Below, piece after piece: positions 9,479 to 21,188 of a stretch of DNA of 64,000 nucleotides. Each line of letters starts with the position of its first letter. The first letter of the stretch is position 1. This DNA is from Picocystis sp. L7 (taxonomy: Eukaryota; Chlorophyta; Picocystophyceae; Picocystales; Picocystaceae). Where the stretch lies: assembly GCA_020975725.1 (NCBI GenBank), contig QXJR01000019.1:124001-188000 (forward strand). The letters run 5' to 3'. A model generated the notes under the pieces. That model was not told the DNA's origin. It saw only the letters and a program-made list of their open reading frames with translations, and ran no database searches. The position numbers were made by a program, and so were the translations under genes.

Positions 9479-12400
9479 ATGGCGTATGCATGGGTGAAAG
9501 CCAAGGATCCGACCACCGCACGTGCGGCGACGGCGCTGGCCAAACACGGGAGCCTGACGTTCCTGCCCACCCAACAAACACACCAATGGGCCATGGCCAT
9601 GACCCAACAAGCCATGCATGGATGCGGGAAAGAACAGTGGAAACAAATCATCCGGTGGACCCAGGAACTTCGAAACAACAACAACCTGCAGTGGGAGGGG
9701 GAAAACGGCGATCCTCGAGCACAAGGACCGGACTCGATCGTGAATCCAGAGGGAGGTGCTCCCCCTGCCCCCGTCGAGAACAGGAGGAAAAGAAAAGCCA
9801 ACCCACCAAAAAGGGCAAGCACATACGAATCCGCCAAAATCAAGAGAAAAAAAGGAACCCCATGCCATGACAACCAAGCGGGCACCCAGGAAGGCGGCGC
9901 GCAAAGCGCCCAGGGAGCACGAGGGCAATCCAGCATGCCCGTCGACATCAAGGCCCTCTACGAGGAGATGGTGCCCACCCAAGACTTCAAGCCCTGCTTG
10001 CCAAACCCGCCACGCACCCTACGAGCCCAATTGCGACCCTATCAATCCCGTGGGGTCTCGTGGATGCTCTGGAGGGAAACGAAGGCCACAGAGGAGGGCC
10101 GGGAACAGGATGCTGAATCTGAAAAACGGGCGATAACCGTCCAATGCTGTGCCATCGCAGCCCAACTCATTCGTCAATCGCACGGCAAAGACAGGCTGGT
10201 ATTGGAACAAGAGTTCCTGTTTGATCAGCAGACCGGGACCCTGTTCGGTAGCACGGAAGATGGGGAACAGAATGTTGTGCCAAAAGTTCCATCGCAGCAT
10301 TCATGCATGGGAGGCGGAGGCATCCTCGCCGATGAAATGGGTCTGGGCAAGTCAATCGAACTGATATCCTGCATACTCTTAAATCCAAGGGGCTCGGATG
10401 CTTTGAAGAGAGACGGAGACAAACGCTCGGGGCCGACGGAAAGAACGGCAGGCGTCGAAATGCCAACGCGGTCCACCCCAAAGGGCTTCACGGATACCAG
10501 CAGGGAAATTGCGGACACATTCCTTGTGGACGTGGAGTCCAATCTGAGCCCAACAGTGAGCGACAGGATCGATCCTGCATCCTTCAAGACGTCCGTGGCA
10601 GCGGGACCGGCCCGCAATTGCCTCTGTGGTATGCCTGTGGACTCCCACGAATGTATGTTGACTTGCACTGAGTGTGGGGCTGTGAGACACGTGGGTTGCA
10701 TTCCGTATGTTGGGAAACCAAAGGGCAAAGGCCTGCAACGGAGTTCTTTCATCTGTGGTGCCTGTACCGCGAAAGCATGCGGTGCTTTCTCGAACCAAGC
10801 AACTTCTAGCACTCTCATTATTTGCCCGGCATCTATTCTGGAACAGTGGAAGCAGGAGTTTGAACGCCACGTCTTGCCAAATGTTCTGAAGGTCGTTGTT
10901 TACAATGGGCAGTCTCAGAAGGCCTCCACTGGCCACTTTCTGGGTGATGGATTAGGAATTACAGCTTCTGAGCTCGGTCAAGCTGATGTTGTCCTGACAA
11001 CCTACGACGCCCTTCGCCATGACCTTCATCTTCGATCGGAGGTTTCTCCGCCACAATCCAGCAAAGCGCTGGTAGAGGGTCCCAACAAGGCGCTTCGGCG
11101 AACCAAGCGGTACGAGGTGATCCCGACGCCGCTCACAAGGATCACGTGGTGGAGGATTTGCCTAGATGAAGCACAGATGATTGATTCACCAACCGCGCAG
11201 GCATCAGCCATGGCCCTTCGACTTGGCTGCGTACATCGCTGGTGCATCACAGGGACACCAGTGAGAAGAGGGCTTGATGATTTGTTTGGATTGGTGAGCT
11301 TTCTAGGGCCCCGTTTGTCGCCGTACTCTCACAAGGCGGCTTGGTTCAACCTTATCCAAAAACCCTTGCAGCACTTCAAGCACGAAGAGAGTGCTTATCG
11401 TGAGCTACTGGACTTGCTCAAAAACCTCATGCTCCGTAGGAGCAGAGAATCCGTCGTCGCGGAGCTTGATCTACCTTCGCAAGGAGATATCACCACATAC
11501 CTCAGATTGTCCGCCGTTGAAAGGCATTGGTACCGAAAGCTTCACTCACAGTGCATCAACAAATCGGGCAAACTCCTTCAGAAGACGCAATCAGGTGCTC
11601 AATTCAATGCACGTGCTGAAGAGTCGTTTGGTGAAGGTCAGCTAGTCTCTGGCCACCGCACGAGCAGTCCCTCCAAGATGGCAGCCATAGCAGCAGAGGA
11701 AAGGGCTCGCGGTTCATTTCACCAAGTGGACTGCACTGAGAAGGACGAGAGACGTGGCTCTCAAATGAATGCAACACACACCACCGCCATGCTCTCGGTA
11801 GGGGAAGAGAAAAAAGTGCTCGCTCCTATTCTTGCCTTACGCCAGGCATGCTGCCATCCGCAAGTGGGTGTACACGGACTCAAAGGTCGTATGTCGACCG
11901 GCAATGTTCTTGGAATGGGAGAGATTCACAGCAAGCTAATCGATAAAGCTTGTGTGGAAGCCGAGGAGACGCAGCGTCTGCTCTTTATGACGCTGAATGG
12001 AATGGCGGCTTTAAGAGTCATTGAGGGGGATGTCATAGGCAGCATAAACATGTACCGCGAAGTTCTCGCAAGGAGCGAACAAAGCTTGAAACAAGACAAT
12101 TTAAGGATGGACCCATTGCAGAAGCTGCACACACTACATAACCTGTCTTTGCTTCTGAGGGAGCCAGAGGCATGTAACGTGGCTAAAACAACCCGTGATG
12201 CAACGATCGAATTGGAAGAGGCAAAAATAAGAGACAGATACATTTCGGAATTCAAATCTAACCTGTCACTGGCTATGGCTGGGTTCGAGGATGTGCAGGA
12301 TGAATGCAACAAGCTATTGGGAGAACGTCCGAAAGAGCTCAACGCATGGTGGATCAACATTCTGCAAAGCCTTACCCACAACGAAGGATACCAACTCATG

Positions 12401-14092
12401 GAACGGCTGTCTCTTACCATGGAAGACAGCTGGCAAGGAAAGTCGTTTCCGTTCTCCGATTTACCGGGACTGCAATTTACTTTGCAGAGGGATTTAGACG
12501 GTATTCTTGAGAAGAGAAATTCTGTACTTTCTTCCTTGGCAAAGGCTATTGATGTTTGCACCGACCCGCCTCAGGAAGAAGTCATTCGATCCGGGAACTG
12601 CGAGCATTGTAGAGACCGAGGAACGGTAGGAGTAGTTTGTATGAATTGTCTGTTAGACAAAGAGTTGGAGGAATACGAAGACCTATTGTACGGGAAGCAG
12701 ATGAAGAGTGCACTTCCTGGCAGGCTGTACATTGATCAAGCAGACGTTGGAACCGGAAGAAACGAGCCAAACTCTGCAGAGAAGTGCCTTCGCATGCTCA
12801 AAAGTATGATGAAGAACAAAAGGCTTCAGTTCTTGGAGAGCATTTCTGCTTCAGGTCTTGCTGAGCATGACCGTTTGGCCGCCAGAACGGTGGACATGTT
12901 GGAAGCTTTGCGCAAGGAATATCCAAGGTCCAGAGCGTTGAGCAGAAGTCAAAGTAGATATCTAGGTGCGCTTGATGAAGTGCGTATGTCATTGCTGAGG
13001 ATACGCCTGCGGTATCCAGAAGAAACCCGCGAGCACAATGGGGGGATCGATCCCCTCCCCGTTCACCTGCGCCTGTCCCGTTTGTCTGAGGATGAAATAC
13101 CTGTGCTAAGTACACAGTACTCGCAAGAAAGGTTGATGTATGAGTCTGAGCTGGATCGTGCAAAGTCTCAAATAAGGTTCTTGTGCTCCCTCCGCCTAGG
13201 AACCGGCCAGACAAACGAATGCTCCGTGTGTCGAGAAACGATGGACGATGAACTCTCTGTATTTCCGTGTGGTCACAGGTTGTGCATGAGTTGCACGGTT
13301 GTTTTGACCAAGAGAGTGGATGATGGCCTTCCGTTTTCAAAACGTACATTCTTCTGCCCGGAATGTAGGCATAGAGTTCATGTGAATGAAGTAAACTACA
13401 TTGGTCAGAAGTCAGCAATTGTCGGAGCGGAGATATTTAACGTGGACTTAAAGCAGATGTTTCAAAACATCCCTGAATTGAAGTCCAAAGCAGAGGTTGC
13501 CGACGATGGTTTTCAGAACTTGCTTCGGGATTTGGACAGTAGTACCAACATATCAGGTTCTTGGGGAACCAAAATAGATGCAATCGTTAAGAGAGTTCTG
13601 CTCATCCAAGACGGGTGTCTTGGTGATAAAATCCTTGTTTTCTCAGAATGGCAAGAAGTGCTGGACGTTGTTTTCACCGCTTTGCAGGAAAATGCTGTGC
13701 GTTGTGTACACGTTAAGAGCAAAAAAAACTTGTCTATCAATCTACAGCAGTTTCGAAGACAGGAAGGACCAAATGTTCTCCTACTCCCATACGCCCATGG
13801 AGCAAATGGTCTGAATATCGTGGAAGCACAGCATGTAGTGTTGGTCGAACCAACAATTGATCCAGGGATTGAAGCACAAGCCATAAAGCGTGTAGATCGC
13901 ATTGGGCAGACAAGAACCACCTGCGTGCATCGCTTCCTTATACGTGACACTGTGGAAGAAAATGTCCACGCCGTCAACCATCTGAGAAAAGTTGCCAATA
14001 GAGGGGGTCCAGATGATGTCTGCTACCGGCGACACGTGAATCTTGAGGAGGTCCAAGCACTGCTTGGAGGAGTGGCAAGAGAGACCAACTAG
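9479..14092 (+). CDS. SHPRH: SHPRH-like SNF2 helicase with inserted PHD and RING fingers (putative E3 ligase)
   Basis: About 1537 residues from the ATG at 9479, close to human SHPRH and its plant homologue At2g40770. The frame is open from 9206, with ATGs at 9278 and 9302, but that part is promoter-like. Order of parts: LRPYQSRGVSWML entry; Walker A in DEMGLGKS (Lys about 291); a PHD finger at about 381-430 (CLCGMPVDSH to CGAC); motif Ia TLIICPASILEQW; a DEAQ box at about 563; HRWCITGTPVRRG; a long helical linker; a C3HC4 RING at about 1248-1296 (CSVC, CGHRLCMSC, CPEC); and the C-terminal helicase lobe (ILVFSEWQEV to RVDRIGQTR). In the family, a RING inside a split SNF2 motor performs PCNA poly-ubiquitination during damage tolerance and nucleosome-linked ubiquitination. 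Nuclear role is inferred. No intron is visible. Confidence 0.9.
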   Translation: MAYAWVKAKDPTTARAATALAKHGSLTFLPTQQTHQWAMAMTQQAMHGCGKEQWKQIIRWTQELRNNNNLQWEGENGDPRAQGPDSIVNPEGGAPPAPVENRRKRKANPPKRASTYESAKIKRKKGTPCHDNQAGTQEGGAQSAQGARGQSSMPVDIKALYEEMVPTQDFKPCLPNPPRTLRAQLRPYQSRGVSWMLWRETKATEEGREQDAESEKRAITVQCCAIAAQLIRQSHGKDRLVLEQEFLFDQQTGTLFGSTEDGEQNVVPKVPSQHSCMGGGGILADEMGLGKSIELISCILLNPRGSDALKRDGDKRSGPTERTAGVEMPTRSTPKGFTDTSREIADTFLVDVESNLSPTVSDRIDPASFKTSVAAGPARNCLCGMPVDSHECMLTCTECGAVRHVGCIPYVGKPKGKGLQRSSFICGACTAKACGAFSNQATSSTLIICPASILEQWKQEFERHVLPNVLKVVVYNGQSQKASTGHFLGDGLGITASELGQADVVLTTYDALRHDLHLRSEVSPPQSSKALVEGPNKALRRTKRYEVIPTPLTRITWWRICLDEAQMIDSPTAQASAMALRLGCVHRWCITGTPVRRGLDDLFGLVSFLGPRLSPYSHKAAWFNLIQKPLQHFKHEESAYRELLDLLKNLMLRRSRESVVAELDLPSQGDITTYLRLSAVERHWYRKLHSQCINKSGKLLQKTQSGAQFNARAEESFGEGQLVSGHRTSSPSKMAAIAAEERARGSFHQVDCTEKDERRGSQMNATHTTAMLSVGEEKKVLAPILALRQACCHPQVGVHGLKGRMSTGNVLGMGEIHSKLIDKACVEAEETQRLLFMTLNGMAALRVIEGDVIGSINMYREVLARSEQSLKQDNLRMDPLQKLHTLHNLSLLLREPEACNVAKTTRDATIELEEAKIRDRYISEFKSNLSLAMAGFEDVQDECNKLLGERPKELNAWWINILQSLTHNEGYQLMERLSLTMEDSWQGKSFPFSDLPGLQFTLQRDLDGILEKRNSVLSSLAKAIDVCTDPPQEEVIRSGNCEHCRDRGTVGVVCMNCLLDKELEEYEDLLYGKQMKSALPGRLYIDQADVGTGRNEPNSAEKCLRMLKSMMKNKRLQFLESISASGLAEHDRLAARTVDMLEALRKEYPRSRALSRSQSRYLGALDEVRMSLLRIRLRYPEETREHNGGIDPLPVHLRLSRLSEDEIPVLSTQYSQERLMYESELDRAKSQIRFLCSLRLGTGQTNECSVCRETMDDELSVFPCGHRLCMSCTVVLTKRVDDGLPFSKRTFFCPECRHRVHVNEVNYIGQKSAIVGAEIFNVDLKQMFQNIPELKSKAEVADDGFQNLLRDLDSSTNISGSWGTKIDAIVKRVLLIQDGCLGDKILVFSEWQEVLDVVFTALQENAVRCVHVKSKKNLSINLQQFRRQEGPNVLLLPYAHGANGLNIVEAQHVVLVEPTIDPGIEAQAIKRVDRIGQTRTTCVHRFLIRDTVEENVHAVNHLRKVANRGGPDDVCYRRHVNLEEVQALLGGVARETN

Positions 14093-14474
14093 AAACTCAA
14101 ACTCTTGCCTTCTTTCAAGCATTGCGATCAGTCTGGTGCGGTGCAGATGCCACCTTTGGTCCACCACAAGGGTTAGATGTGTTGCACGGCAATCTTCGTC
14201 TTTGCCCATCTGTTCTTCTCGCGTCATTCTGCCCTGGATGCACCTGTGATCCGTTCTTGAAGACTGATGACACTGGAAACCGAGGGAAATTGCTTGATTC
14301 TGCTCTATGTCTTCGAACCTTGCCGGTAGGTCTGCTCCAAGCAGATGTCCTTTCCTTGTCCACATTGTCCAACGCGAGTGAGCCATTGCAAAATCTTCAC
14401 AGAATGCTCTGTTTTACCACGATAGTGGTGTGCGTACTCTTGCCAACTTTCACCACGCGGAGTGCTTGCGACTC
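14093..14474. other. Tail-to-tail spacer between SHPRH-like and SYP61-like genes
   Basis: These 382 bases separate the two stop codons and should hold both 3' UTRs and polyadenylation signals. No further gene is visible. Confidence 0.6.
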
Positions 14475-15245
14475 CTAACGCATGACAAGTACAATGAGTA
14501 CAACCAGCAGAGCGATGAGAATGCAGATGAGCGCGAAGCTTCCTCGACGGGTGCCTCGGGTGAGTTTGGCAATGATCCGCCGAGCTTGCGTCATGCGCCC
14601 ATGAACCCCGTCCATCTCAACATCGAGGTCTTCCAGCATAGAGTTTTGCATCTCAAGCTCACTGCCAATTTCTTTTCCTAGGAACCCGATCCTGGTGACT
14701 TGCTCTCCGAGGGCATCCAGCTGTCCATCTTGATCACGCAGTAGCGCCACGTGATCGCCATTGTTGTTTTTCTCCCATGCCCCTTCTTCTCTCCTACCTT
14801 CATCCCAGTCGTTTCCAGGAGGCAAAGTGGGAGAGAATGCGCGGGTAAAAGGCATGTTTCCATCTTGATTCCCGCTGGTGTTCGCAGTCCTGTTTGGTCG
14901 TACGATCGAAACTTCAGTCCTGGAATTGGAAGGAGCAGCATTCCCTTTCGATTCGATCATCTTCTTGAGGGATTCGATGCGCTGCCTCATGTGCTTGGTT
15001 TCTTCCTTCCTTCGGTTCACTTCTTGACCATCCAATTGGAACCGGGCAGGATTGGCGACCATCACCTGTACGGCTTTTTCCAGCTCCATGAGTTCCATGT
15101 CCGCAGCTTCCAGGACGGTCCATTTCCTCGACACGGGCACGTTCTCGTGCCTGTCCATGGCTTGTTCGATGGCCCATTCCACTTCTTCCTTCACTGCAAA
15201 GTAAGGATCGTCCTGGTTCGGATTCGTCCGGTTTCTTCGATCCAT
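14475..15245 (-). CDS. SYP61: Qc-SNARE of the syntaxin-6/SYP61/Tlg1 family
   Basis: 256 residues from the ATG at 15245. The frame continues upstream to 15521 but the extra part looks non-coding and SYP61 proteins are about 245 residues. The N-terminal domain starts DDPYFAVKEEVEWAIEQA, like the syntaxin-6 start (DPFFVVRGEV), and continues with the helical LEKAVQVMVANPARFQL segment typical of the family. The C-terminal SNARE motif runs through LLRDQDGQLDALGEQV to EMDGVHGRM, with the central-layer Gln in SELEMQNSML. The protein ends in a tail anchor (SFALICILIALLVVLIVLVM). In plants SYP61 acts at the trans-Golgi/early endosome in vesicle fusion. The assignment rests on both the N-domain and the SNARE motif. 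Confidence 0.9.
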   Translation of the reverse strand: MDRRNRTNPNQDDPYFAVKEEVEWAIEQAMDRHENVPVSRKWTVLEAADMELMELEKAVQVMVANPARFQLDGQEVNRRKEETKHMRQRIESLKKMIESKGNAAPSNSRTEVSIVRPNRTANTSGNQDGNMPFTRAFSPTLPPGNDWDEGRREEGAWEKNNNGDHVALLRDQDGQLDALGEQVTRIGFLGKEIGSELEMQNSMLEDLDVEMDGVHGRMTQARRIIAKLTRGTRRGSFALICILIALLVVLIVLVMR

Positions 15246-15569
15246 CTTGCTCGCACCTCCCCCTTGGCAGGATCGCACCGTCCTCGGTTCCAAATCCCAA
15301 ACGGCGTTGCGCACGGAACCGCTTCTTGTGACGCGCGAATGGACGTGTGCGACGATGTCGTGTCCCTCTCTTCCACCCTTGTCGGTCGACCTCGGTCGAT
15401 CTCGGGGGGAGAAAGAGGGACCGACACCGACGAGGGTCGACGTTTCCCCTCCCTTCGTCGAGAGGAAGGGAGGGTGGGTGGAGGAGGGTTTCAGACCACC
15501 GGGTCGGTCCGAAAGGGACACGAGACCCCACGTCTTCCCCTTTCAAAACCGATCCTACGTCCGTTTGGA
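15246..15569. other. Promoter region of the SYP61-like gene
   Basis: GC-rich 324-bp stretch between the SYP61 start and the dispersed repeat. It contains several GTCGA/TCGAC-type short palindromes near 15380-15450 but no gene. No CACGTG lies near this start. Confidence 0.4.
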
Positions 15570-16262
15570 CGAGAGATGTGCACCGTAACCCTCGCGATGT
15601 CCTACGATGGAGCTCCCTCGACCTACACCACCGTTGCGATGTCCACGACGTCATCCAAACGTAGGGCGAAGCCGAACGAACTAGATTGCATGTTCGACGA
15701 AATCCATTCCAACGTCGACTTTTTCTCGCAAAGTCCATGGTTCTTGGAATGGGTGCCCCAACTCGCTCGCATGCGTACGGTCGCAAGGAGGGCAGTCAAA
15801 CCGGCTCTCCCGAAGTATCTTGTCCTACTCTCGTGTTCTCAACTTCGCTCCAAAGGACTTCGCCACATATCACTGTCATGGAACCTACACAAGTGGTAGG
15901 AATCGCAAAATATTACCGAGCTAGTATTGCCGAAACTAGGATGGGATTAAGGGAAGACTCCTCCCAACCCTTCAAGTGGTTGAAGAATTCCATTTCTGCT
16001 CGTTTACCTGGCTTTTTGCTGGAAGAGATGAGCATCGTCACCACGGGCGTAGGTGCCGCAACCCCCCGAGTTTGCGAATCCGGCTCCGACCGTTGTAGGT
16101 CGAACTCCTCAAAACTTACTCGTTGTCCAAGAGGCAAACACGCACCATTGTACGCTCCATCATTTGCATCGCCATGATGGAACCCCCACGCGAGTACTTC
16201 TTCGTTTGTGTCACATGTTTCAACTCGGGTGAATTCACGTGATCCCACCGCCTGAAGCGCGT
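15570..16262 (-). repeat. Copy A of an unnamed ~0.7-kb dispersed repeat (inverted relative to copy B at 28.3 kb)
   Basis: Read on the minus strand, this segment aligns along its whole length with 28338-29046. Shared anchors in order are GGTGG.ATCACG, GATGCAAAT.ATG, CCTCTTG.(A/C)CAACGAGT, AAAGCCAGGTAAAC, TGGGAGGAGTC, CCTACC.CTTGTG and GGGTTAC...CTCTCGTCC. In one frame both copies give related peptides: EEVLAWGFHHGDANDG here and EEMLVWGVHRVDANND there, then KPGKRAEMEF and KGWEESS. The frame is interrupted, so this copy looks like a decayed coding sequence or element. I do not recognise the family, and no terminal repeats or target duplications are evident. Confidence 0.65.
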
Positions 16263-18738
16263 GGGACGATAAGCTGATATCGTAAGAACTCCCGCGCCCT
16301 TACGATATGTTACGATACCAATACCATAGCCATTTCGTATCGTAGCTACAATACGATACTGCTGCGGTGCACATCAATCATTTGGACACGTGCATGGCAT
16401 CCCACCCAACTGGACCCGAAGGGGGTTGGACGCGGGGGTTGGAACACATAGGGTACGAGAGGGTCCAATTGCAACAACATTTGTCCAGGACCATGCCGGG
16501 AAACCCAATCCAACCGAACGCGTGCCATGTGCGAGGATCCCCATCGATCCGAACCCGGGCGCTAGAACGAACAGGGATCCATGCGACGAAAAACAAGTGG
16601 GAGAAACTAACCGACATTGCCACTGCCCGATGCCATCCCAACCCAAGAGCAATGCGCAATAGCAGGAGGTAGGGTCCCTCGAAACAACGAGACGATGGAT
16701 CATGCAAGCCTCCTCCTTCAAAGAAAGGAAAAAAAGCTTCGCAAACACAGACCAACGCTGCAATATTTCAACCTTCAAGTGTCCCCGTTGAACACGGTGC
16801 GAAACGGAATCGGACCCGAGGAACGCACGCGACATGATGCATGCTGTCGAAACCAATGGTGCTTGGGTTGGCATCTCTACAAGCCATCCACCCCTGCTTG
16901 GCAAGACCCTTGGAACGATGGGAAGGTGCTGTGAGGAGGAGCATCCCCTCCCATCCATCCTTCTACGGATGTAAACAAAAACACTTGCTTCTTGTGCCCT
17001 TGGACGGGTGAAAGGAATGCCGTGCGAAACAAGGCCATAGTTCATGCCAGAAACGTCTCCCGAGGTCGAGTCCACCAACGCATTTGTATAAGGGACTTCT
17101 ACGGGCATACACGCCAGCTTATGCCCCCTGCATCTGGAAGAGATTCGAGAAAGCCGATCCTTCATGCGTGGATGAGACGTGAAGAAGAGAATTCAAAGCA
17201 ACAGGATTCAAGAGCTATTCCTCTCCGGAGTTCGTCTTGGGAAGGTTGTCGGGTGCAACATGTGATGCCTCCCGTCGTGACTTGGATCTCTCCATTGACA
17301 TCGCGGCTTTCAAAGAGCTCAACTGGCAAGAAACGGGCAAATTGATTCCATTTCTACCATTTTATGCCCTTCCCTTGCATACCTTTCGCCATCTCGTGCG
17401 ACTGCATTCCCGCCATCCAAACGAAGATCTCTCGGATCGACCATTGACGAGAAAGGTCCCAGATCGATATTCGGTCCTCAGTACCGAAAAGGAAAAAGGT
17501 TTGGATCATGTGAAAGCCTCGCTTTGAAAGAATCATAAAAGAAACTGATACTCTTCGGTGAGACGTTTTAGCTACAACCTTTGAACAAGTGCACATCCGA
17601 TCTTCGAATTTTGAACCTAGAAAGTGCCTGCACTTCATGGCGCGGCACCCGGAGAAGAAAGTGTGATGCATGGAGGGGTAAAGACGCAAGAAGTTAAGAG
17701 CCGGAATGCCGTGCATGAGTAAAAATCGCTTTCTATGGTGTATTACACCTGGGGCCGCCAAATCGAGGGAATCCTCAGACAACAACATCCTTTGTTCGCT
17801 CCATTCCCACGCTGTGCCTTATCAACCATCTCAAGCCGCCCGCAGTCGAGGATTCGATGCAGACGGGTCCACATTCAAAGCCCTGTTATTCTGCAAGATC
17901 CTTCAACTTGAATTTTTTTTTGGATTGCAACCTTTGCCCTCGTCTACGCGAATTGTTCATGCAAAATCGGTTCCTGACATACTACTGCAACTGTAATTAC
18001 CACGATGAATGCTGTTGTTCACGACATCATTCCCTACCAAGTATATCCCAAGGAAGTTTGGTGCAATACATCTTTCGGGAAGATCCGGCGTTCAGAAATG
18101 ATCAACAGCAGACCACGAGCAACCCTTCCAGTCCATATTGTCGTAAGCTTACTTGTCACCAAAGCCCGAATACAAAACTTATTTTCCTTGGCTGAGAAAA
18201 GTCATACTGGTAACAAGTGGAATTCAAAGCTAGTTTTGATTTATCCGCTTCCCAGGGGGAGTACATATTCAAGGCAAGTTCCTTGTGCGCGTTCCTTTCG
18301 TAAGTCGTGCTCCTCTCAGCCAACAGAATCATTCCAATGCGATCTGTGATAAATATAAGCTCGCGAGTGTCAAAGTCGCAGTAGTCCTTCTTTACCTTCC
18401 TCATAACGGGTATGATGACGCGACAGGGTCTTCATCATGCAATTCGCAAGATTGTTTGGATCCTCAATCGTCCAATCGATTCTGAATCGATCAGAATGTT
18501 CACGATGGACCGGCCTTGTCAATCGCATTAATTTTATTCTTCAGTAGGACTTCCTAGAACAAGTCATTCGATTCTAAGACTCACAGAAATCGAGCAGTGC
18601 TGCTTCGTGTATTGAGGATCAACGGCTTTTTCGACACTCAAATCTTTTCCAGAGCTACGCTCCGAGAACGAATCTTGAATAAACAAAGCTTCATCTCCCC
18701 AGAAAAGTGGTACCACAATTTCTACCGGCGAAGGAAAC
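16263..18738. other. Gene-poor stretch, no gene recognised
   Basis: The first 100 bases after copy A are rich in short related words (CGATAC, ATATCGTA, TACGATAC). The rest is of mixed GC with only short frames lacking motifs. It may contain decayed elements that I cannot identify. Confidence 0.4.
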
Positions 18739-19033
18739 TGTTGACGCAGCTCCAGCCCTGGTCCCTGGGAGGTCGAATCCCTTAGGGACCACGACCGAGT
18801 TTCGGTCGAGTACCTTCGAGAAGTATGGGGCCCTCCAAGGTACTCGAAGGGCGATGCCCGTTCCTGCAATGAACGATACCGACGAGGAGAGATCACAGTT
18901 AACAGAGTGATCCTCTGCGGTCGATGATGCCGCCATTGCTTGGGGATACTTATCACTCATTCTTGCGTGTAATACACAACTACAAAGGTGGCAACCCACG
19001 AACGTTTCAAAAGTTAACACCTTGCTTCTTGCA
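18739..19033 (+). repeat. Solo LTR, moderately diverged, same Ty1/copia family
   Basis: 295 bp, beginning TGTTGACGCAG and ending CTTGCTTCTTGCA. It aligns end to end with the LTRs at 21189 and 23699, including the hairpin-forming core CGACCGAGTTTCGGTCG. Many differences are C-to-T or G-to-A changes, as expected from decay of methylated sites. The flanking pentamers do not match, so no target duplication remains. Older than the 21-kb element and younger than the 5.2-kb copy. Confidence 0.85.
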
Positions 19034-21183
19034 ATCAAACTCATGGAAATATCTTCATAAATACTAATGTAGCGGACGGACGCCTGTCGACGAGAAGTCC
19101 GATCCATTCCTTCGAATTAGAAAAGAACACGGGGATAGGGAAGATCATCTTTCTACATAGAGTGTTCTTCAATCGTTTCATGGTGAATTGGCCCTTTTCT
19201 TTGTATTTTTATTCCTGCAACGATAGGTAGATTCACACAATAACTGAAACGTAATTACGAAACATCGACGTTCTTCTTAGACGATACGGTTCTTGTTATT
19301 CACACTACACGATGAAGAGCCTGGTATGCAGATTTTGTGGGGTGAAGCATACAAAGGCGAGGAGTACTTCGCTTCCCTGTCTCTGAAATTGTCTAAATGT
19401 AACTGTGAATTGCTCAAACGCGTTATGCAGTCGCAATTTAGCGCAGGTTAAATGTACATCAAGGAATTAAGAAAATGTTATCAAATAGTATTTCTTAATC
19501 GACCAGAGGCATTCATCTCCCTCCTCGAACAACATTGAAGTTTCTGTTGATTGTTTCAAGATGTTCACGGTACATATTGTGTCAAAAGAATGATCAAATG
19601 CTGGTTCCCAAAATTTTTTCCAAGGATAAACTTGCAAAAAGTGTCCAGCTGGTGTCGATGATGTAGATGAAATACGGCCCTTGTACAGTGTTCGTTTCGA
19701 ATTATCCAATTATTAGAGACAGCAACCCTTGGTTTTGCAGCATTTGCCGAAGAGGACCACAAACTCAGCCGTTTTAACTACCTTCAGTAAGTGCGGAAGT
19801 AAGATCGGTCATATGCCTCCGAGTGAACCTTGAGCGCATTCCTTCTTGAATTCAACGTCTTCATGTAAAGCCAAAAGTACGTTTAGGACTATGTACGAGG
19901 GAGGACAAAGCTTGAGCATAACAAATAGCAATATTAGATGCAAGTATTTTACCCCACATAAAAGGAGTTGTGACTGATGAAGGTGGATTTGACGTGTTGG
20001 TCGATCTGTTACGATGATGAGATTGTTTACCAGGAATTTGACAGATGCGTTCACTCCACATCTTAACCTGTCGACTCCTGTGTTTTAGCTTATATACTTT
20101 TCGATGCCAACCGCAAAAAATCATTTACCTCGTCCTTGTTGAGCAAACAACAGTGCAAGCAAGGAAAGAAAAGCTACCGATTCGATACGCAATAGATGCT
20201 AGGCAATTGTACGCAAACCTATAGAATCGCCTTGATTTGTTGATTTAAGTCTGAATACACAAAGCTACTGTATTTACTTCAAGGATTGTGCTTAACACCT
20301 ACATGGGCTATTGGTCACCCTAGACGGGACGTCTACACTGAATCATCATTCGAAGGTTGGCATGCTAAAAACAAGGTCAACGCAAAGGACGAGGCGAAAG
20401 AACAATTTTCATTGCAAATTTGTACCAGATGACTAGAACGTTTCAAAAATTCTTGCCATCTTATTCAGAACAGAGGGGAGATGTGTTTCCATCTTGTTGG
20501 CCTATTTTTACTTGTCGAAAGTCGAGTATACAACTAGCAAACACACGTAGCAAAAGTTGCTTGGTAATCTTTTTAAATATTGAACAGTAGCAGGCTGTCC
20601 TGTTTCTTGTTGCTCAAAAGTTGCACTCGAAATCTAATGTGAGAGGAATGCCTTTTGATGATGTCTTTCTAAGCGGGTCTTCTAGCTGGCAATAGCTGGT
20701 AAAAAGTATTGAAGACTTTAGAGTGAAGAAAGCAGAAGTTATCATACGTTTGTGAACTGGATAGCTGCAGAGCTTCCTCGTCTTGCTTTTTATTCAGCAC
20801 AATTGAGTGTAAGTGTCACAAGCTGACGAAATGATTGTTCATCAATCTTTCCAGAAAGGATAGAGAAGCATTCAGTTTTATGGAAAAAGATCGGGCACAT
20901 TGTCATGCGGGAGTAAGTTCCAGCCCATCGTGGTTGAATCCAAGCATCCACTGTGGTAAATGCTGTGCATGAAAAATCAACGATTTCGGTTGATAGTGAG
21001 AGAGTCGCCGGTCGAAACAACAGTACTTCGTCAGTTCCGATCTCGTGAATAACATTTTCGAATGTGTCTTGTGAATCTTTGGTGAAGGTGTTGTGCTACA
21101 GAATGAAGTTGTTTTCTCTTTGTCAAGATGCGGCATCATTTAAGATGAATTCATCGCATGTTGTTGCATCGACCTTCAAGGAA
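19034..21183. other. AT-rich gene-free stretch
   Basis: About 2.1 kb of AT-rich sequence with only short frames and no recognisable motif, tRNA or tandem array. It ends at the target-site duplication of the Ty1/copia insertion. Confidence 0.5.
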
Positions 21184-21188
21184 GCCCT
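21184..21188. repeat. Left target-site duplication (GCCCT)
   Basis: GCCCT lies directly before the left LTR and is repeated exactly after the right LTR at 23993-23997. A 5-bp duplication is the usual length for Ty1/copia integration, so the two LTRs belong to one insertion event. Confidence 0.9.

Noticed and set aside
15576-15899. Plus-strand open frame starting MCTVTLAMSYDG
   Set aside because: It lies inside copy A of the dispersed repeat, antisense to the frame that shows similarity between copies.
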